A DNA stretch of 64,000 nt from Gluconobacter oxydans (lineage in GTDB: Bacteria; Pseudomonadota; Alphaproteobacteria; Acetobacterales; Acetobacteraceae): the NCBI RefSeq assembly GCF_006539685.1, contig NZ_BJNM01000002.1, positions 1 to 64,000 on the forward strand, written 5' to 3'. The notes beneath the pieces are model-generated. The model made no database searches and was not told where the DNA came from. It worked only from the letters and a program-made list of their open reading frames with translations. The position numbers were made by a program, and so were the translations under genes. This document shows, piece by piece, positions 7,628 to 15,986 of this stretch (position 1 is its first letter; every line of letters begins with the position of its first letter).

Positions 7628-10224
7628 CAGCCCGCCACCACGAAATTGACGATCCGGTTCGGAACATGGATTTCCTTCACCAGCCGTTTCCCTTCAAGCA
7701 GACGGGCCACGTTCGGCTCGCTCTTCGCTGCGGCCAGCACCTCTTCCTTCGGCGCATTGGGCGGAACCTCGATGGTTCCGCGCAGCTTGCCAAGGATCTG
7801 CACACCGATCGTCACACTCTGCACGGCCAGCCATTTTTCTTCGGCTTCCGGCCAGGGACGCTCCACAACCAGCGCACTGCCCGGTTCCAGAACCGCCATC
7901 ATGTCTTCCGCAAGATGGGGCATCATCGGAGCCGTCAGCAGACACAGCACGCGGGCCGCCTCACGGCGCGCAGCGGCAATGCCGGCGCCTTCGATGCGTT
8001 CGGCATCCGCCAGAGCCGAGGTCAGCTCATGCAGACGGGCCACGGCAACATTCGGCGTGAAAGCTTCAAGAGCTTCACCGACGGCGGCAATGGTCCGGTG
8101 CGTGACACGACGCAGGTCATCCCCCGTCGCACCATGCGCACTGTCGGCGGCATCCCGTGCGGCTACGGAAGCTACGAGACGATGCAGTCTCTGGCCAAAG
8201 CGGGCAGCAGCGGCAACGCCTGCGGCCGTCCATTCCATGTCCCGCTCCGGCGGGCTGTCGGACAGCACGAACCAGCGGGCCGTATCCGCGCCATAACGCT
8301 CGATGATGTCGACCGGAGACACCGTGTTGCGCTTGGACTTGGACATCTTTTCCGAGCGGCCGACCTGAACCGGCGTTCCCGTCTCACGGCGCACGACCTG
8401 ATCGCCCTGCCGCTCGACCTCTTCGGGATACAGCCAGCCGCTATCGTCGCGGTAGCTCTCATGCGTCACCATGCCCTGGGTGAAGAGGCCGGCAAACGGC
8501 TCGTCCACATCCAGATGCCCGGTTTCATGCATCGCGCGGGTGAAGAAACGCGCATAGAGCAGATGCAGGATCGCATGCTCGATGCCGCCGATATACTGGT
8601 CCACCGGCAGCCAGCCATTCGCTGCCGCCGGAACCGTCGGGGTTTCGGCATGCGGGCTGGTGAAGCGGGCGAAATACCAGGAACTGTCAACGAACGTGTC
8701 GAATGTATCGGTCTCACGAACCGCAGGCTTGCCGCAATGCGGGCAGTTGACGTGCTTCCAGGTCGGATGGTGATCGAGCGGATTACCGGGACGATCAAAT
8801 GTCACGTCTTCCGGCAGGATAACGGGCAACTGCTCATCCGGCACCGGAACCGGGCCGCAGGTGTCGCAATGGATGATGGGAATGGGGCAGCCCCAGTAGC
8901 GCTGGCGCGAAATGCCCCAGTCGCGCAGGCGCCAGTTCACGACGCCCTTGCCAGCCCCCAGCCCTTCAAGGCGCTCAATGACTTTCGTCCGCGCCGCAGC
9001 AGGATCCAGCCCATCCAGGAAACCCGAATTGAACAGGGTCGCATCCCCCGAAACGGCCTTCTTGCCCAGGACAAAGGTCTCGGCATCCTGCCCCGGAGGC
9101 AGCAGCACCTGCGGAACCGGCAGGTCGTACTTACGGGCAAAGTCGAGATCGCGCTGATCGCCGCACGGGCAGCCGAAAACAGCGCCGGTGCCATAGTCCA
9201 TCAGAACGAAATTGGCGATCCACACAGGCGCCGTCTTTTCGGGATCAAGCGGATTGGCCACCCGCAGACCCGTGTCGAACCCGCGCTTTTCGGCAGCTTC
9301 GATCACTTCCTCGGACGTCCCGAGACGGCGACATTCCTCAATGAAGGCAGCGGCCTGCGGGTTGCTTTCCGCAACCTTGCGGGCCAGCGGATGCTCCGCC
9401 GAAATCCCGATGAAGCTCAGGCCGAACAGGGTATCGGGACGCGTCGTGAAGACTTCGACGCTGTCGAGATCCTCGTCATAGCCTGCGGGCGGCTGATGCA
9501 GCGCAAAGCGGACCCGGGCCCCTTCCGAACGGCCGATCCAGCGCTCCTGCATCGTCCGGACGCGTTCGGGCCAGCGATCAAGCGTCTTCAGATCATCGAG
9601 CAGAGGCTGAGCAAATTTCGTGATTTTCAGGAACCACTGGGAGAGTTTCTTCTTCTCGATCAGGGCTCCCGAGCGCCAGCCGCGCCCGTCCACGACCTGC
9701 TCGTTTGCAAGAACCGTCTCGTCGACCGGATCCCAGTTGACCAGAGAATCACGCCGCTCAACCAGACCGGCGCCCAGCATATCGGTGAACAGCTTCTGCT
9801 GCTTGCCGTAATATTCCGGCAGACAGGTTGCGATCTCACGGTCCCAGTCCAGCGAGAAGCCCAGACGCTGCAGCGTGCCCCGCATGGTGGCAATGTTGTC
9901 CATCGTCCACTTGCCAGGATGGACATTGCGCTCACGCGCGGCATTTTCCGCCGGCAGACCGAACGCGTCCCACCCCATGGGGTGCATGACCGCGAAACCC
10001 CGGGCCCGCTTGTAGCGCGCGACCACATCCCCGAGCGTGTAATTTCGTACATGCCCGACATGAAGCTGCCCCGACGGGTACGGGAACATCTCCAGCACAT
10101 AGTATTTCGGACGATCGGCCGGGGGAACATCCGGCACCGCAAAGGTATTCCTCCGCTTCCATTCGTTCTGCCAGAATGGTTCGCGGTCCTGGAAATCGAA
10201 TGCGGGGGCTGTGGTATCGCTCAT
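7627..10224 (-). CDS. leuS: Leucyl-tRNA synthetase
   Basis: Class I aminoacyl-tRNA synthetase charging tRNA-Leu in the cytosol. With the start at 10224 ([11 protein letters not shown]) it has 865 residues, normal for bacterial LeuRS. Visible landmarks: the HIGH-type motif HVGH at 55-58 within [15 protein letters not shown], the CP1 editing domain in the middle third, cysteine pairs CDTC and CPHC of the zinc module region, and KMSKS at about residue 626. An upstream in-frame ATG at 10260 would add 12 residues but lies inside the DUF3576 gene; the start at 10224 falls just after that gene's stop at 10232. It is second in the leftward operon ending in lptE and holA. Confidence 0.96.
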   Translation of the reverse strand: MSDTTAPAFDFQDREPFWQNEWKRRNTFAVPDVPPADRPKYYVLEMFPYPSGQLHVGHVRNYTLGDVVARYKRARGFAVMHPMGWDAFGLPAENAARERNVHPGKWTMDNIATMRGTLQRLGFSLDWDREIATCLPEYYGKQQKLFTDMLGAGLVERRDSLVNWDPVDETVLANEQVVDGRGWRSGALIEKKKLSQWFLKITKFAQPLLDDLKTLDRWPERVRTMQERWIGRSEGARVRFALHQPPAGYDEDLDSVEVFTTRPDTLFGLSFIGISAEHPLARKVAESNPQAAAFIEECRRLGTSEEVIEAAEKRGFDTGLRVANPLDPEKTAPVWIANFVLMDYGTGAVFGCPCGDQRDLDFARKYDLPVPQVLLPPGQDAETFVLGKKAVSGDATLFNSGFLDGLDPAAARTKVIERLEGLGAGKGVVNWRLRDWGISRQRYWGCPIPIIHCDTCGPVPVPDEQLPVILPEDVTFDRPGNPLDHHPTWKHVNCPHCGKPAVRETDTFDTFVDSSWYFARFTSPHAETPTVPAAANGWLPVDQYIGGIEHAILHLLYARFFTRAMHETGHLDVDEPFAGLFTQGMVTHESYRDDSGWLYPEEVERQGDQVVRRETGTPVQVGRSEKMSKSKRNTVSPVDIIERYGADTARWFVLSDSPPERDMEWTAAGVAAAARFGQRLHRLVASVAARDAADSAHGATGDDLRRVTHRTIAAVGEALEAFTPNVAVARLHELTSALADAERIEGAGIAAARREAARVLCLLTAPMMPHLAEDMMAVLEPGSALVVERPWPEAEEKWLAVQSVTIGVQILGKLRGTIEVPPNAPKEEVLAAAKSEPNVARLLEGKRLVKEIHVPNRIVNFVVAG

Positions 10225-10231
10225 GTCTGAC

Positions 10232-10750
10232 TCAGTTGTCCCGCTCGCCGTTTTCGGCACGCAGCTGACGTGCGCGCGTCAGGATACGGGTGGTGATATC
10301 GGAAGTGGTGGTGGCGGAAACAGGGGTATCTTCCCACTGGCCGTCCTGCAGAACCTGCCGGAATACGGAGACCCGAAGGGCGTCAGAACGCAGGCGACGA
10401 TCCAGCACATAAGCCGCAATCTTGAACCGCTCGTTCTGGCTGGCAGACGGCTGATACCAGTCGGTCAGGATAACACCGCCCACGGCATCGGCAGACGCCA
10501 GCGGCATGAAGGACAGGGTGTCGATCGCTCCACGCCACAGATAAGCGTTCACACCGCCGCGAAGCTCGTCCGCGCCACCCTCGGCACCGCGATCAACACC
10601 AAGAAGATGATTGCGGGGTGCGGTCAGGGTGCTGGGGTCACGTCCACCACCACAGGCGGCAAGAGCGCCGAGCGCCAGAAACCCCAGGGCAAGACGGGTT
10701 GTCGGTCGGTGAAAAGGGCGAAGAACGGTCGACTGGATGCGAGACATCAT
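10232..10750 (-). CDS. DUF3576 family lipoprotein
   Basis: A 172-residue envelope protein with an N-terminal signal segment and lipobox L-A-A-C (Cys 33) followed by GGG. The mature part matches the layout of the alphaproteobacterial DUF3576 family: [27 protein letters not shown], then ILTDWYQP and a helix carrying ARQLR. Function is unknown. The gene lies immediately upstream of leuS in the same direction, an association common in alphaproteobacteria, and the operon also contains the outer-membrane lipoprotein LptE, so a role in the outer envelope is plausible but unproven. A second ATG at 10747 is an equally possible start. Confidence 0.8.
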   Translation of the reverse strand: MMSRIQSTVLRPFHRPTTRLALGFLALGALAACGGGRDPSTLTAPRNHLLGVDRGAEGGADELRGGVNAYLWRGAIDTLSFMPLASADAVGGVILTDWYQPSASQNERFKIAAYVLDRRLRSDALRVSVFRQVLQDGQWEDTPVSATTTSDITTRILTRARQLRAENGERDN

Positions 10751-10885
10751 GTGTGGTCCTGCGGGCCGCGCCAGGGCCGGTCACAAGCAAGGATGCAGAC
10801 TGGCGAGGCCTGCAGCCGGCAACTTCTGTTTGAGTGTTCATATCGTGCCGGCGGCAAGAGGCCAAGCACCTGAAGGAAGATGTTC

Positions 10886-13009
10886 TTATCCTTCAGGCAC
10901 GCCGGCCTTGCCCAGCGCTTCAGCCAGCCTCGTCAGTCGTGTCTTTCCCGTACAAGGAAACCGGCTGACAGCTCTGGAAATGGTCAGATCCGGGACCAGA
11001 CGAAGGAGGTGGCGACAGACCTGATTCATCTCTTCGGCGCAGTCACCCACTTCAACCAGGGCAATGAGATAATAAACCAGCGAACTCGGGCAGGACGGAT
11101 AAAGGCCGGACATCAACCGACCCATCGAGATTACTTCCTGATAGTCTTCCCCCAGGAGCAGGACCATCATGAAAACCGGGCGCAGCAGTTCAAGCAACTG
11201 TGAGCGATACCCGTTTTTCAGCAGCAGCTTCACCTTTCCTGCTGCTACCTTCATCTTCCCGCCCAGCAGGGCTAGGACAATCTCTGCCATCAGAAGATCA
11301 GGAGAATCCTTGTGATGTCCTTCGATCCGCAAGATTCCCTCAGCCGCGGACTGGACAACCGAAAGAGCCGTACTGTGCATGGCAGGCTCGTGCATCAGAT
11401 ACGCGGCGAGAAGAACTTCGACTGCATGCAGATCCGGCATCAGCGAAATGGCGGTTCGAACGCTGCGAAGACCTCGGGCGAAAACAGCCTCGGTTTCAGG
11501 GCTCCATTCATTCAGGAAGCGGATATAGCAGTGCAGGGCATCAATGAGCGCAATTGCACCGTCGTCCCCGTCCTGTTCGCTGGCGCGTTCCAGCAGAGAT
11601 CCAATTCGGCCGAAAAGCGAAGAATCATGTCGCAGGAGCAGCATGAAAGCCCGCAGCGCCATTCCGAGTGCTGAAAGTTCTGAATCCGGTCGGGCTGCAA
11701 TGCGCCGGGCTTCGGTGACGAAGATGCTCCACTTCATCGCCTGGGCAGGCGCCAGAAGGCTGTTTTTTGCCGTATCCGGACCGGAGCGTGGGAAATCGTA
11801 ATGCGTCCCCCAAATGATGACTCCCCCGCGCCGGGCGTCCAGCACCCGGAGGATCAGCCGGTTTTCAGCCCCCTCAGGGCCTGCCCGCAGATTGCCGGAA
11901 ATGATGTAATCCATGCCCCAGGCCCGGTAGGCCGCAGCCGCACCTACAGGGTCGGGCAGGGAGGCTTCGGGGAGTGCAAGAATGTCGAAAGTTCCCATGT
12001 TGACGAACATGAGTTCCAGTTGATCCCGCAGGCGCTGGCCCTGTTCGGCAAGCGTTTTATCCGTGGACGACGGGATCAGAAAAACCAGTGAGATCTTCCG
12101 CGGTTCTGCCGCAGCCGGATGTTGCGACGCGTAATGAAGCGGCAGGGCAAGCATCGGATCCGGGCGCGGTACTGGCGCTGTGAAAGACGCTTCAGGAGTT
12201 CCCGCAGCCAGTGCAGTCTGGGACAAGTCCTGAACCAGATCCTTGCCGCTGCTTTCAGTCGGAATACTCCTGATCAGTGCCTGTGTGGCCGGAGTAAGGA
12301 TATGTCCTTCGGCGTCTCCGAAAAGATGTGTCATCTGGTCAGCAAGTGCGGCTGCCCGACCCTTGTCACCACGATGCAGGGCCATCTGAACCCTGGCCCG
12401 CCAGGCAACCTCGTTCAGGCTGTCAAACTTCAACAGACGCTCGGCCACGTCTTCGACCTGGTCCGGGTCGGTCAATTCCCGGACGGCACTTTCATAAACC
12501 TGCTGGAGATGTGTTGAGAGGCGCTCCCTCTGCTGGCCAAGCCATTCGTCCAGCGCCGGATCCACACCTGCCAGCTCGCCGAGCAGCGGTTCGTCAGGTA
12601 GGGTCACACTGTCGATCGTCCGCACACTGACTGTAAGCAGCCTCTCGGCGTCCACCGAAGTAAGGGCTGGCTTCAGGGCCAGCGAGTGCCGCTGAACATC
12701 GATGACGTCCACGCCCAGCGGACTGAGCGCATCCAGAAGGCGGTGGATTTCCTGCCGCAGGGATGCGCGTGCCATTTCTTCAGGCCGCTGGCTCCACAGC
12801 AGTTCCGCAAGCCGCGATCGCAGGACAGGTTTCCGGTCAGAAAGAGCCAGAATAGCCAGAAGGGCCCGTGTCTTGCCCCCCACAGGAAGCACGCTTTCGC
12901 CCGTGAGGGTTCTTGCTTCCATCTGCCCGATCAGTCGCACGCGCAAAAGGGTGGGATCGGTCTCGCGGATAGGACGGGATGAACTGTCCATCATCTTCGC
13001 CGCCTCCAC
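10886..13009 (-). CDS. SARP/BTAD-type transcriptional regulator with TolB-like and repeat domains
   Basis: A 707-residue cytosolic regulator candidate. Residues about 20-115 form an OmpR-like winged helix (RVRLIGQMEARTL, then KTRALLAILALSDRKPVLRSRLAELLW); about 120-250 is a bacterial transcriptional activation domain of helical repeats; about 300-410 resembles the TolB-like domain of adenylate-cyclase and CadC-type regulators (SLVFLIPSS, IISGNLR, IIWGTHYD). The C-terminal 300 residues are helical, possibly TPR-like. There is no receiver domain. Genes of this build are found beside envelope or secretion functions in alphaproteobacteria, but no target is evident: upstream lies a 448-bp gene-free stretch and the intron-split tRNA. 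Start codon choice (13009 or a Met six residues later) is open. Confidence 0.75.
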   Translation of the reverse strand: MEAAKMMDSSSRPIRETDPTLLRVRLIGQMEARTLTGESVLPVGGKTRALLAILALSDRKPVLRSRLAELLWSQRPEEMARASLRQEIHRLLDALSPLGVDVIDVQRHSLALKPALTSVDAERLLTVSVRTIDSVTLPDEPLLGELAGVDPALDEWLGQQRERLSTHLQQVYESAVRELTDPDQVEDVAERLLKFDSLNEVAWRARVQMALHRGDKGRAAALADQMTHLFGDAEGHILTPATQALIRSIPTESSGKDLVQDLSQTALAAGTPEASFTAPVPRPDPMLALPLHYASQHPAAAEPRKISLVFLIPSSTDKTLAEQGQRLRDQLELMFVNMGTFDILALPEASLPDPVGAAAAYRAWGMDYIISGNLRAGPEGAENRLILRVLDARRGGVIIWGTHYDFPRSGPDTAKNSLLAPAQAMKWSIFVTEARRIAARPDSELSALGMALRAFMLLLRHDSSLFGRIGSLLERASEQDGDDGAIALIDALHCYIRFLNEWSPETEAVFARGLRSVRTAISLMPDLHAVEVLLAAYLMHEPAMHSTALSVVQSAAEGILRIEGHHKDSPDLLMAEIVLALLGGKMKVAAGKVKLLLKNGYRSQLLELLRPVFMMVLLLGEDYQEVISMGRLMSGLYPSCPSSLVYYLIALVEVGDCAEEMNQVCRHLLRLVPDLTISRAVSRFPCTGKTRLTRLAEALGKAGVPEG

Positions 13010-13457
13010 GATCAGGATCCCTTGCCGAAAGGCACGGAAATTCCAGACTGTTTCAGTAAATCGTTGTCAGCAACGCAGATCATGGCAATTCTCAACCCAG
13101 TCAAACCTGCAAAACCCCCACAAAGAGGTATTGTGTAGGATGCCAGCTGCGAACGCGCTCTATCCTACTCAGGATTTGGTACTACCAGAAAAACAGATCA
13201 CCTTTTTGATGGAAAAGAGGTGTCATGCAAGGCCGTAGCAGAAGCCTCACTTAAAAGACTAACCAGAAAAAGTTGAGATAGCATAAACAGGACAGGTAAT
13301 CTTCATCCCCGATGATATGCCCGTCGAGGGTTCCCGTTTCCCTGGTTTTTCCCGGGTGGTGCTGGCTTGGATGGGGAATTCCCGATGTCTTCCGCTGCTT
13401 GATGTGGTGAGAGTACGGTTGCAGCGGCACCGTAACTGAGATACGGTCAGTTTGTTT
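13010..13457. other. Gene-free stretch before the split tRNA
   Basis: About 450 bp without a supported gene. It should contain the promoter of the leftward regulator and that of the rightward tRNA. A 7-bp inverted repeat (GTAGGAT at 13135-13141, ATCCTAC at 13172-13178) is visible. A leftward open frame covering much of it (13251-13784) is a reading of the antisense tRNA and intron and is not accepted as a gene. Confidence 0.5.
13419..13447 (+). promoter_or_regulatory. Candidate promoter of tRNA-Arg(CCU)
   Basis: TTGCAG at 13419-13424, a 17-bp spacer and TACGGT at 13442-13447. The expected transcript start would leave only a few leader nucleotides before the mature tRNA 5' end at 13458. The -10 is a poor match, so this is a modest candidate. 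Confidence 0.35.
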
Positions 13458-13763
13458 GTCCGCGTAGCTCAGCAGGATAGAGCACAGGATTCCTAAGGTT
13501 TTGAATTGGGCGCCATGATGGGAAACCGCATGGTGGATTCGCTCAAATTCGGGGAACGCTCTGATCATCTCGATCGTGCCAATCCCGAGCCAAGCTTTCC
13601 GGCGTGCCGGCAAGAAGGTGTAGAGACTGTACGGGCGACACCTTGGCTTTCTGGCCATGGTGAAGAGACAGTCCAGACCACGAACGTGCCTCCGGGCATG
13701 GCGGTGAAAACCGAAGTGGTATGAATCCTGGGGCCGGAGGTTCGAATCCTCTCGCGGACACCA
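13458..13763 (+). tRNA. tRNA-Arg(CCU), split by a group I intron
   Basis: The 5' exon (13458-13494) and 3' exon (13724-13763) join into a 77-nt cloverleaf: acceptor GTCCGCG paired with CGCGGAC, D stem GCTC/GAGC, anticodon stem CAGGA/TCCTG around loop TTCCTAA, variable loop GGGCC, T stem GGAGG/CCTCT with TTCGAAT, discriminator A and encoded CCA at 13761-13763. The anticodon is CCT at 13492-13494, read as CCU for the rare AGG arginine codon. The gene is interrupted exactly after anticodon position 36. This is the same tRNA and loop in which the Agrobacterium tumefaciens intron was described. No functional AGG decoder can be made from this copy without splicing. Confidence 0.95.
13495..13723 (+). 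other. Group I self-splicing intron (Azoarcus/Agrobacterium tRNA-intron type)
   Basis: A 229-nt intervening sequence without an ORF. P1: exon CCT (13492-13494) pairs with GGG at 13508-13510, placing U-G at the 5' splice site, and intron AA (13495-13496) extends the helix with TT (13506-13507). Core blocks shared with the Azoarcus tRNA-Ile intron: GGGAAACC at 13520-13527, CAAATTCGG at 13544-13552, GAGCCAAGC at 13587-13595, GAAGGTGTAGAGACT from 13614, and GACAGTCCAG from 13667. P7 can form between ACTGT (13626-13630) and ACAGT (13668-13672). The last intron base is G (13723), the omega-G expected of group I introns. This fits subgroup IC3 (inference). No homing endonuclease is encoded. Confidence 0.93.
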
Positions 13764-14017
13764 ACAAACACGACATTCACCCAAAGAATCATATTGTTCT
13801 CTGATCGATGAGGGTTAGGGCTGGCTACCTGTATAGATGTCGCATGAGCAGAGAGCAGTACTGTCAGGCTGTTTTATAAATCTTCTGTTTATTCCTAAGC
13901 GTATTGCTCTTTATAGGGCGGCCAAAAAGTCAGCGTTTGAGATCTTGGCGAGAGCTTGGCGTTTTTGGATATTTCAGATTTCCAGGCGCTAGGCGCAGCA
14001 TGATGGGAGTGAGAAGT

Positions 14018-15814
14018 ATGCAGAGTTTACTGAGTGTCCTTTTCATTGGATCGCTCACTGCTGCCTCGGCCATGGCTCGGCCAATGCCACCATGGAAGTC
14101 TGATGCAGGGGGGGAGATCTCAGCCGGCACTGATGCAAATGAGTCCTTGGCCGGCTACGGCAGTCCGGTCCGGTTTACCGTATTTTTAGGAGCCGCTACC
14201 GGTTTTCCGCAGTTGGCAAACGATGTTCAGGAAAGTCTGAGTAGGGGAAACATTACCCTCTATGAACATGGTGTCTCGGTTAATCCCGCATATATCACTT
14301 CGGCCCAGCGTGAAGCTCTTCAAAATGTATGGGGTTCAACGGGGATAAGACTTACCACCGGTGGTGGCACGGGAATGGCAGAAATAGGTTGCTGCAGTCT
14401 TTTGTCTTTTTCTGATCTGAAAAATTTCGGTGGTTCTTTGCCCCTGCTTGCAAACGCCAATCTCCCCGATGATGAAGGTGGAGATGGAACGGTGATGACA
14501 GAGGCAAGCGAAGCTGATCTTGAACTTAAACTTGCAGCCATAGTGGCTCAGAAAGGCGCGCCCAAGAATATCGCGCCCATCATGCGTCCCGATCCAGCGC
14601 AGCCGACAAAACTCTGGGAGGCTAGCGCTCTATATGCTCCGAACCGGAAGTTGGCTCTGTATACAGGCGCAGTTGCCATCGACATACCTCCCACGCTGGC
14701 CATGAGTTTTCCAGGCGCAGCATTGGATAATTATGTCAATGAGATCAAATGGGCACTCAGAAACAGAATTCGTGTAACCCTGATCGTATCGCCTTACGTA
14801 ATGGGGAAGGGGGGATGCGTATTTGATTCCAGGTTTCTAGAAAATACTAAGGCTTTCACAACATATCTGATCTCCAAAGGGGCGGATCCAACGGAATATG
14901 TAGTTGAGTCTTACTGTGGGGAGGTTAGGAATACAGTTAACTCTCCGTCGGGAGATCATGAGTCTGAAAGCATCAACCAAGTTGCCCTGTTCCTGTCTAC
15001 GATGCCTGTTTCTGCGCCGGGAACCACTGTTCCGGCAATGCCAGGAGGATTATCAGAAGTAGATGCGATTGCATCGCAAATGTCAGATTCGAAGTTGCAT
15101 GTTGCAAAAGTTGCGGATCAGACGTTTTTTTCTTCTGATAAAAACGTAAATTCTATTATCCGCAGAATGAATTCATTAGATGGTATGGCATATCAGTCAG
15201 ATGTAAAGGTTTCTATTCATGGAGGTGCACTCGATGGCACGGTAAATCCACTGGATATTACGATTTGTCCGAACTGTTCCATGCTGATGCAAAACGCTCT
15301 TGTATTCCAGGCCACACATGGAAATGGGGTCCTGCAGGGGTCAAAGACGGACGCGATGATCCATGTGTTTAACCCTACAACGCCCGCTCCCTCGGGATTC
15401 ACCTTTGGAAATATGAGTGATGTCCGTGCTCCTCAGGTGTTTCGGGAAACAGGACAGGGCATGAGCAATGTGGAAGGTCTCATGATCAGGGGAGCTGATG
15501 AAATGGTTCTGGGTCTGTGGGGTAAGAATGGCTTCGCAAATCTGGGAATATCTGATGATGGGCTTCTGGAAATTCGTAACCCCGGAAGTAGCGCAGATTA
15601 CCATACAGGCGTTGAATTTGCCCCACCTGGTGCAGATTTGGCCAATCGACCGAAAATTACTGCCTCCAACGAGGGGAATACGCTCGAAATCACTTCCAAG
15701 AACACGATTTTTAAAGGAAATACCACTTACAGCTCATTGAGCGGAAATGGTAATGCTTATGCCTGCCTGGATGCTTCAGGAAATCTTTATCGCAGTATGA
15801 CGGCTTGCCGATAA
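14018..15814 (+). CDS. Secreted protein of unknown function, AT-richer than its neighbours
   Basis: A 598-residue protein with a clear Sec signal (MQSLLSVLFIGSLTAASAMA, likely cleavage after about residue 20). The start at 14018 is chosen because GGGAG lies 7 nt upstream; earlier in-frame ATGs at 14000 and 13904 add residues without signal character. I do not recognise a family. The first 350 residues have alternating strand and helix character with several Cys, and the C-terminal part (GLMIRGADEMVLGLWGKNG, then ITSKNTIFKG and YACLDASGNLYRSMTACR) reads like a beta-rich phage-fibre or surface-protein tail with a terminal Cys pair. Codon use is visibly more AT-rich than in flanking genes, and it sits directly after a tRNA, which suggests horizontal acquisition (inference). 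Confidence 0.7.
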   Translation: MQSLLSVLFIGSLTAASAMARPMPPWKSDAGGEISAGTDANESLAGYGSPVRFTVFLGAATGFPQLANDVQESLSRGNITLYEHGVSVNPAYITSAQREALQNVWGSTGIRLTTGGGTGMAEIGCCSLLSFSDLKNFGGSLPLLANANLPDDEGGDGTVMTEASEADLELKLAAIVAQKGAPKNIAPIMRPDPAQPTKLWEASALYAPNRKLALYTGAVAIDIPPTLAMSFPGAALDNYVNEIKWALRNRIRVTLIVSPYVMGKGGCVFDSRFLENTKAFTTYLISKGADPTEYVVESYCGEVRNTVNSPSGDHESESINQVALFLSTMPVSAPGTTVPAMPGGLSEVDAIASQMSDSKLHVAKVADQTFFSSDKNVNSIIRRMNSLDGMAYQSDVKVSIHGGALDGTVNPLDITICPNCSMLMQNALVFQATHGNGVLQGSKTDAMIHVFNPTTPAPSGFTFGNMSDVRAPQVFRETGQGMSNVEGLMIRGADEMVLGLWGKNGFANLGISDDGLLEIRNPGSSADYHTGVEFAPPGADLANRPKITASNEGNTLEITSKNTIFKGNTTYSSLSGNGNAYACLDASGNLYRSMTACR

Positions 15815-15835
15815 AACGAATTGTGAGATAAATAT

Positions 15836-15865
15836 CCAGAGGTTTTCTGGGAAGAAAACCTCTGG
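15836..15865 (+). terminator. Perfect 12-bp hairpin after the secreted-protein gene
   Basis: CCAGAGGTTTTC at 15836-15847 pairs with GAAAACCTCTGG at 15854-15865 around a 6-nt loop. It lies 21 nt after the stop of the secreted-protein gene and is followed by an A-rich stretch rather than a T-run. It may act as a terminator or as an mRNA 3'-end stabiliser. Confidence 0.6.
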
Positions 15866-15902
15866 AATGAAAAATGGGTAAGACGGGCCTGCATTATTTG
15901 AC

Positions 15903-15951
15903 GTTGAGTGTGGCGTCCGACGCTTTCCTTCGCCTGGACTCCACACTCAAC
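15903..15951 (-). terminator. Long stem-loop after the TonB receptor gene
   Basis: The 16-nt arm at 15903-15918 pairs with 15936-15951 with a single mismatch. It lies about 36 nt beyond the stop of the leftward receptor gene and is probably its transcription terminator. The sequence of the arm (GTTGAGTGTGG) could also be read as a repeat element; no second copy was seen in the window. Confidence 0.5.
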
Positions 15952-15986
15952 TGCTATGCAATCCTACCTCGCCGTACGCAGCTCGC

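Noticed and set aside
7666-10230. Rightward 854-codon frame opposite leuS
   Set aside because: Antisense shadow of leuS.
13251-13784. Leftward 177-residue open frame with CPREDSNLRPQDS near its start
   Set aside because: The motif is the well-known false translation of the antisense strand of a tRNA 3' half; the frame covers the split tRNA and its intron.
13764-15986. Possible integrated element using the tRNA as attachment site
   Set aside because: No integrase, transposase or repeated tRNA 3' end was found in the following 2 kb; only base composition points that way.
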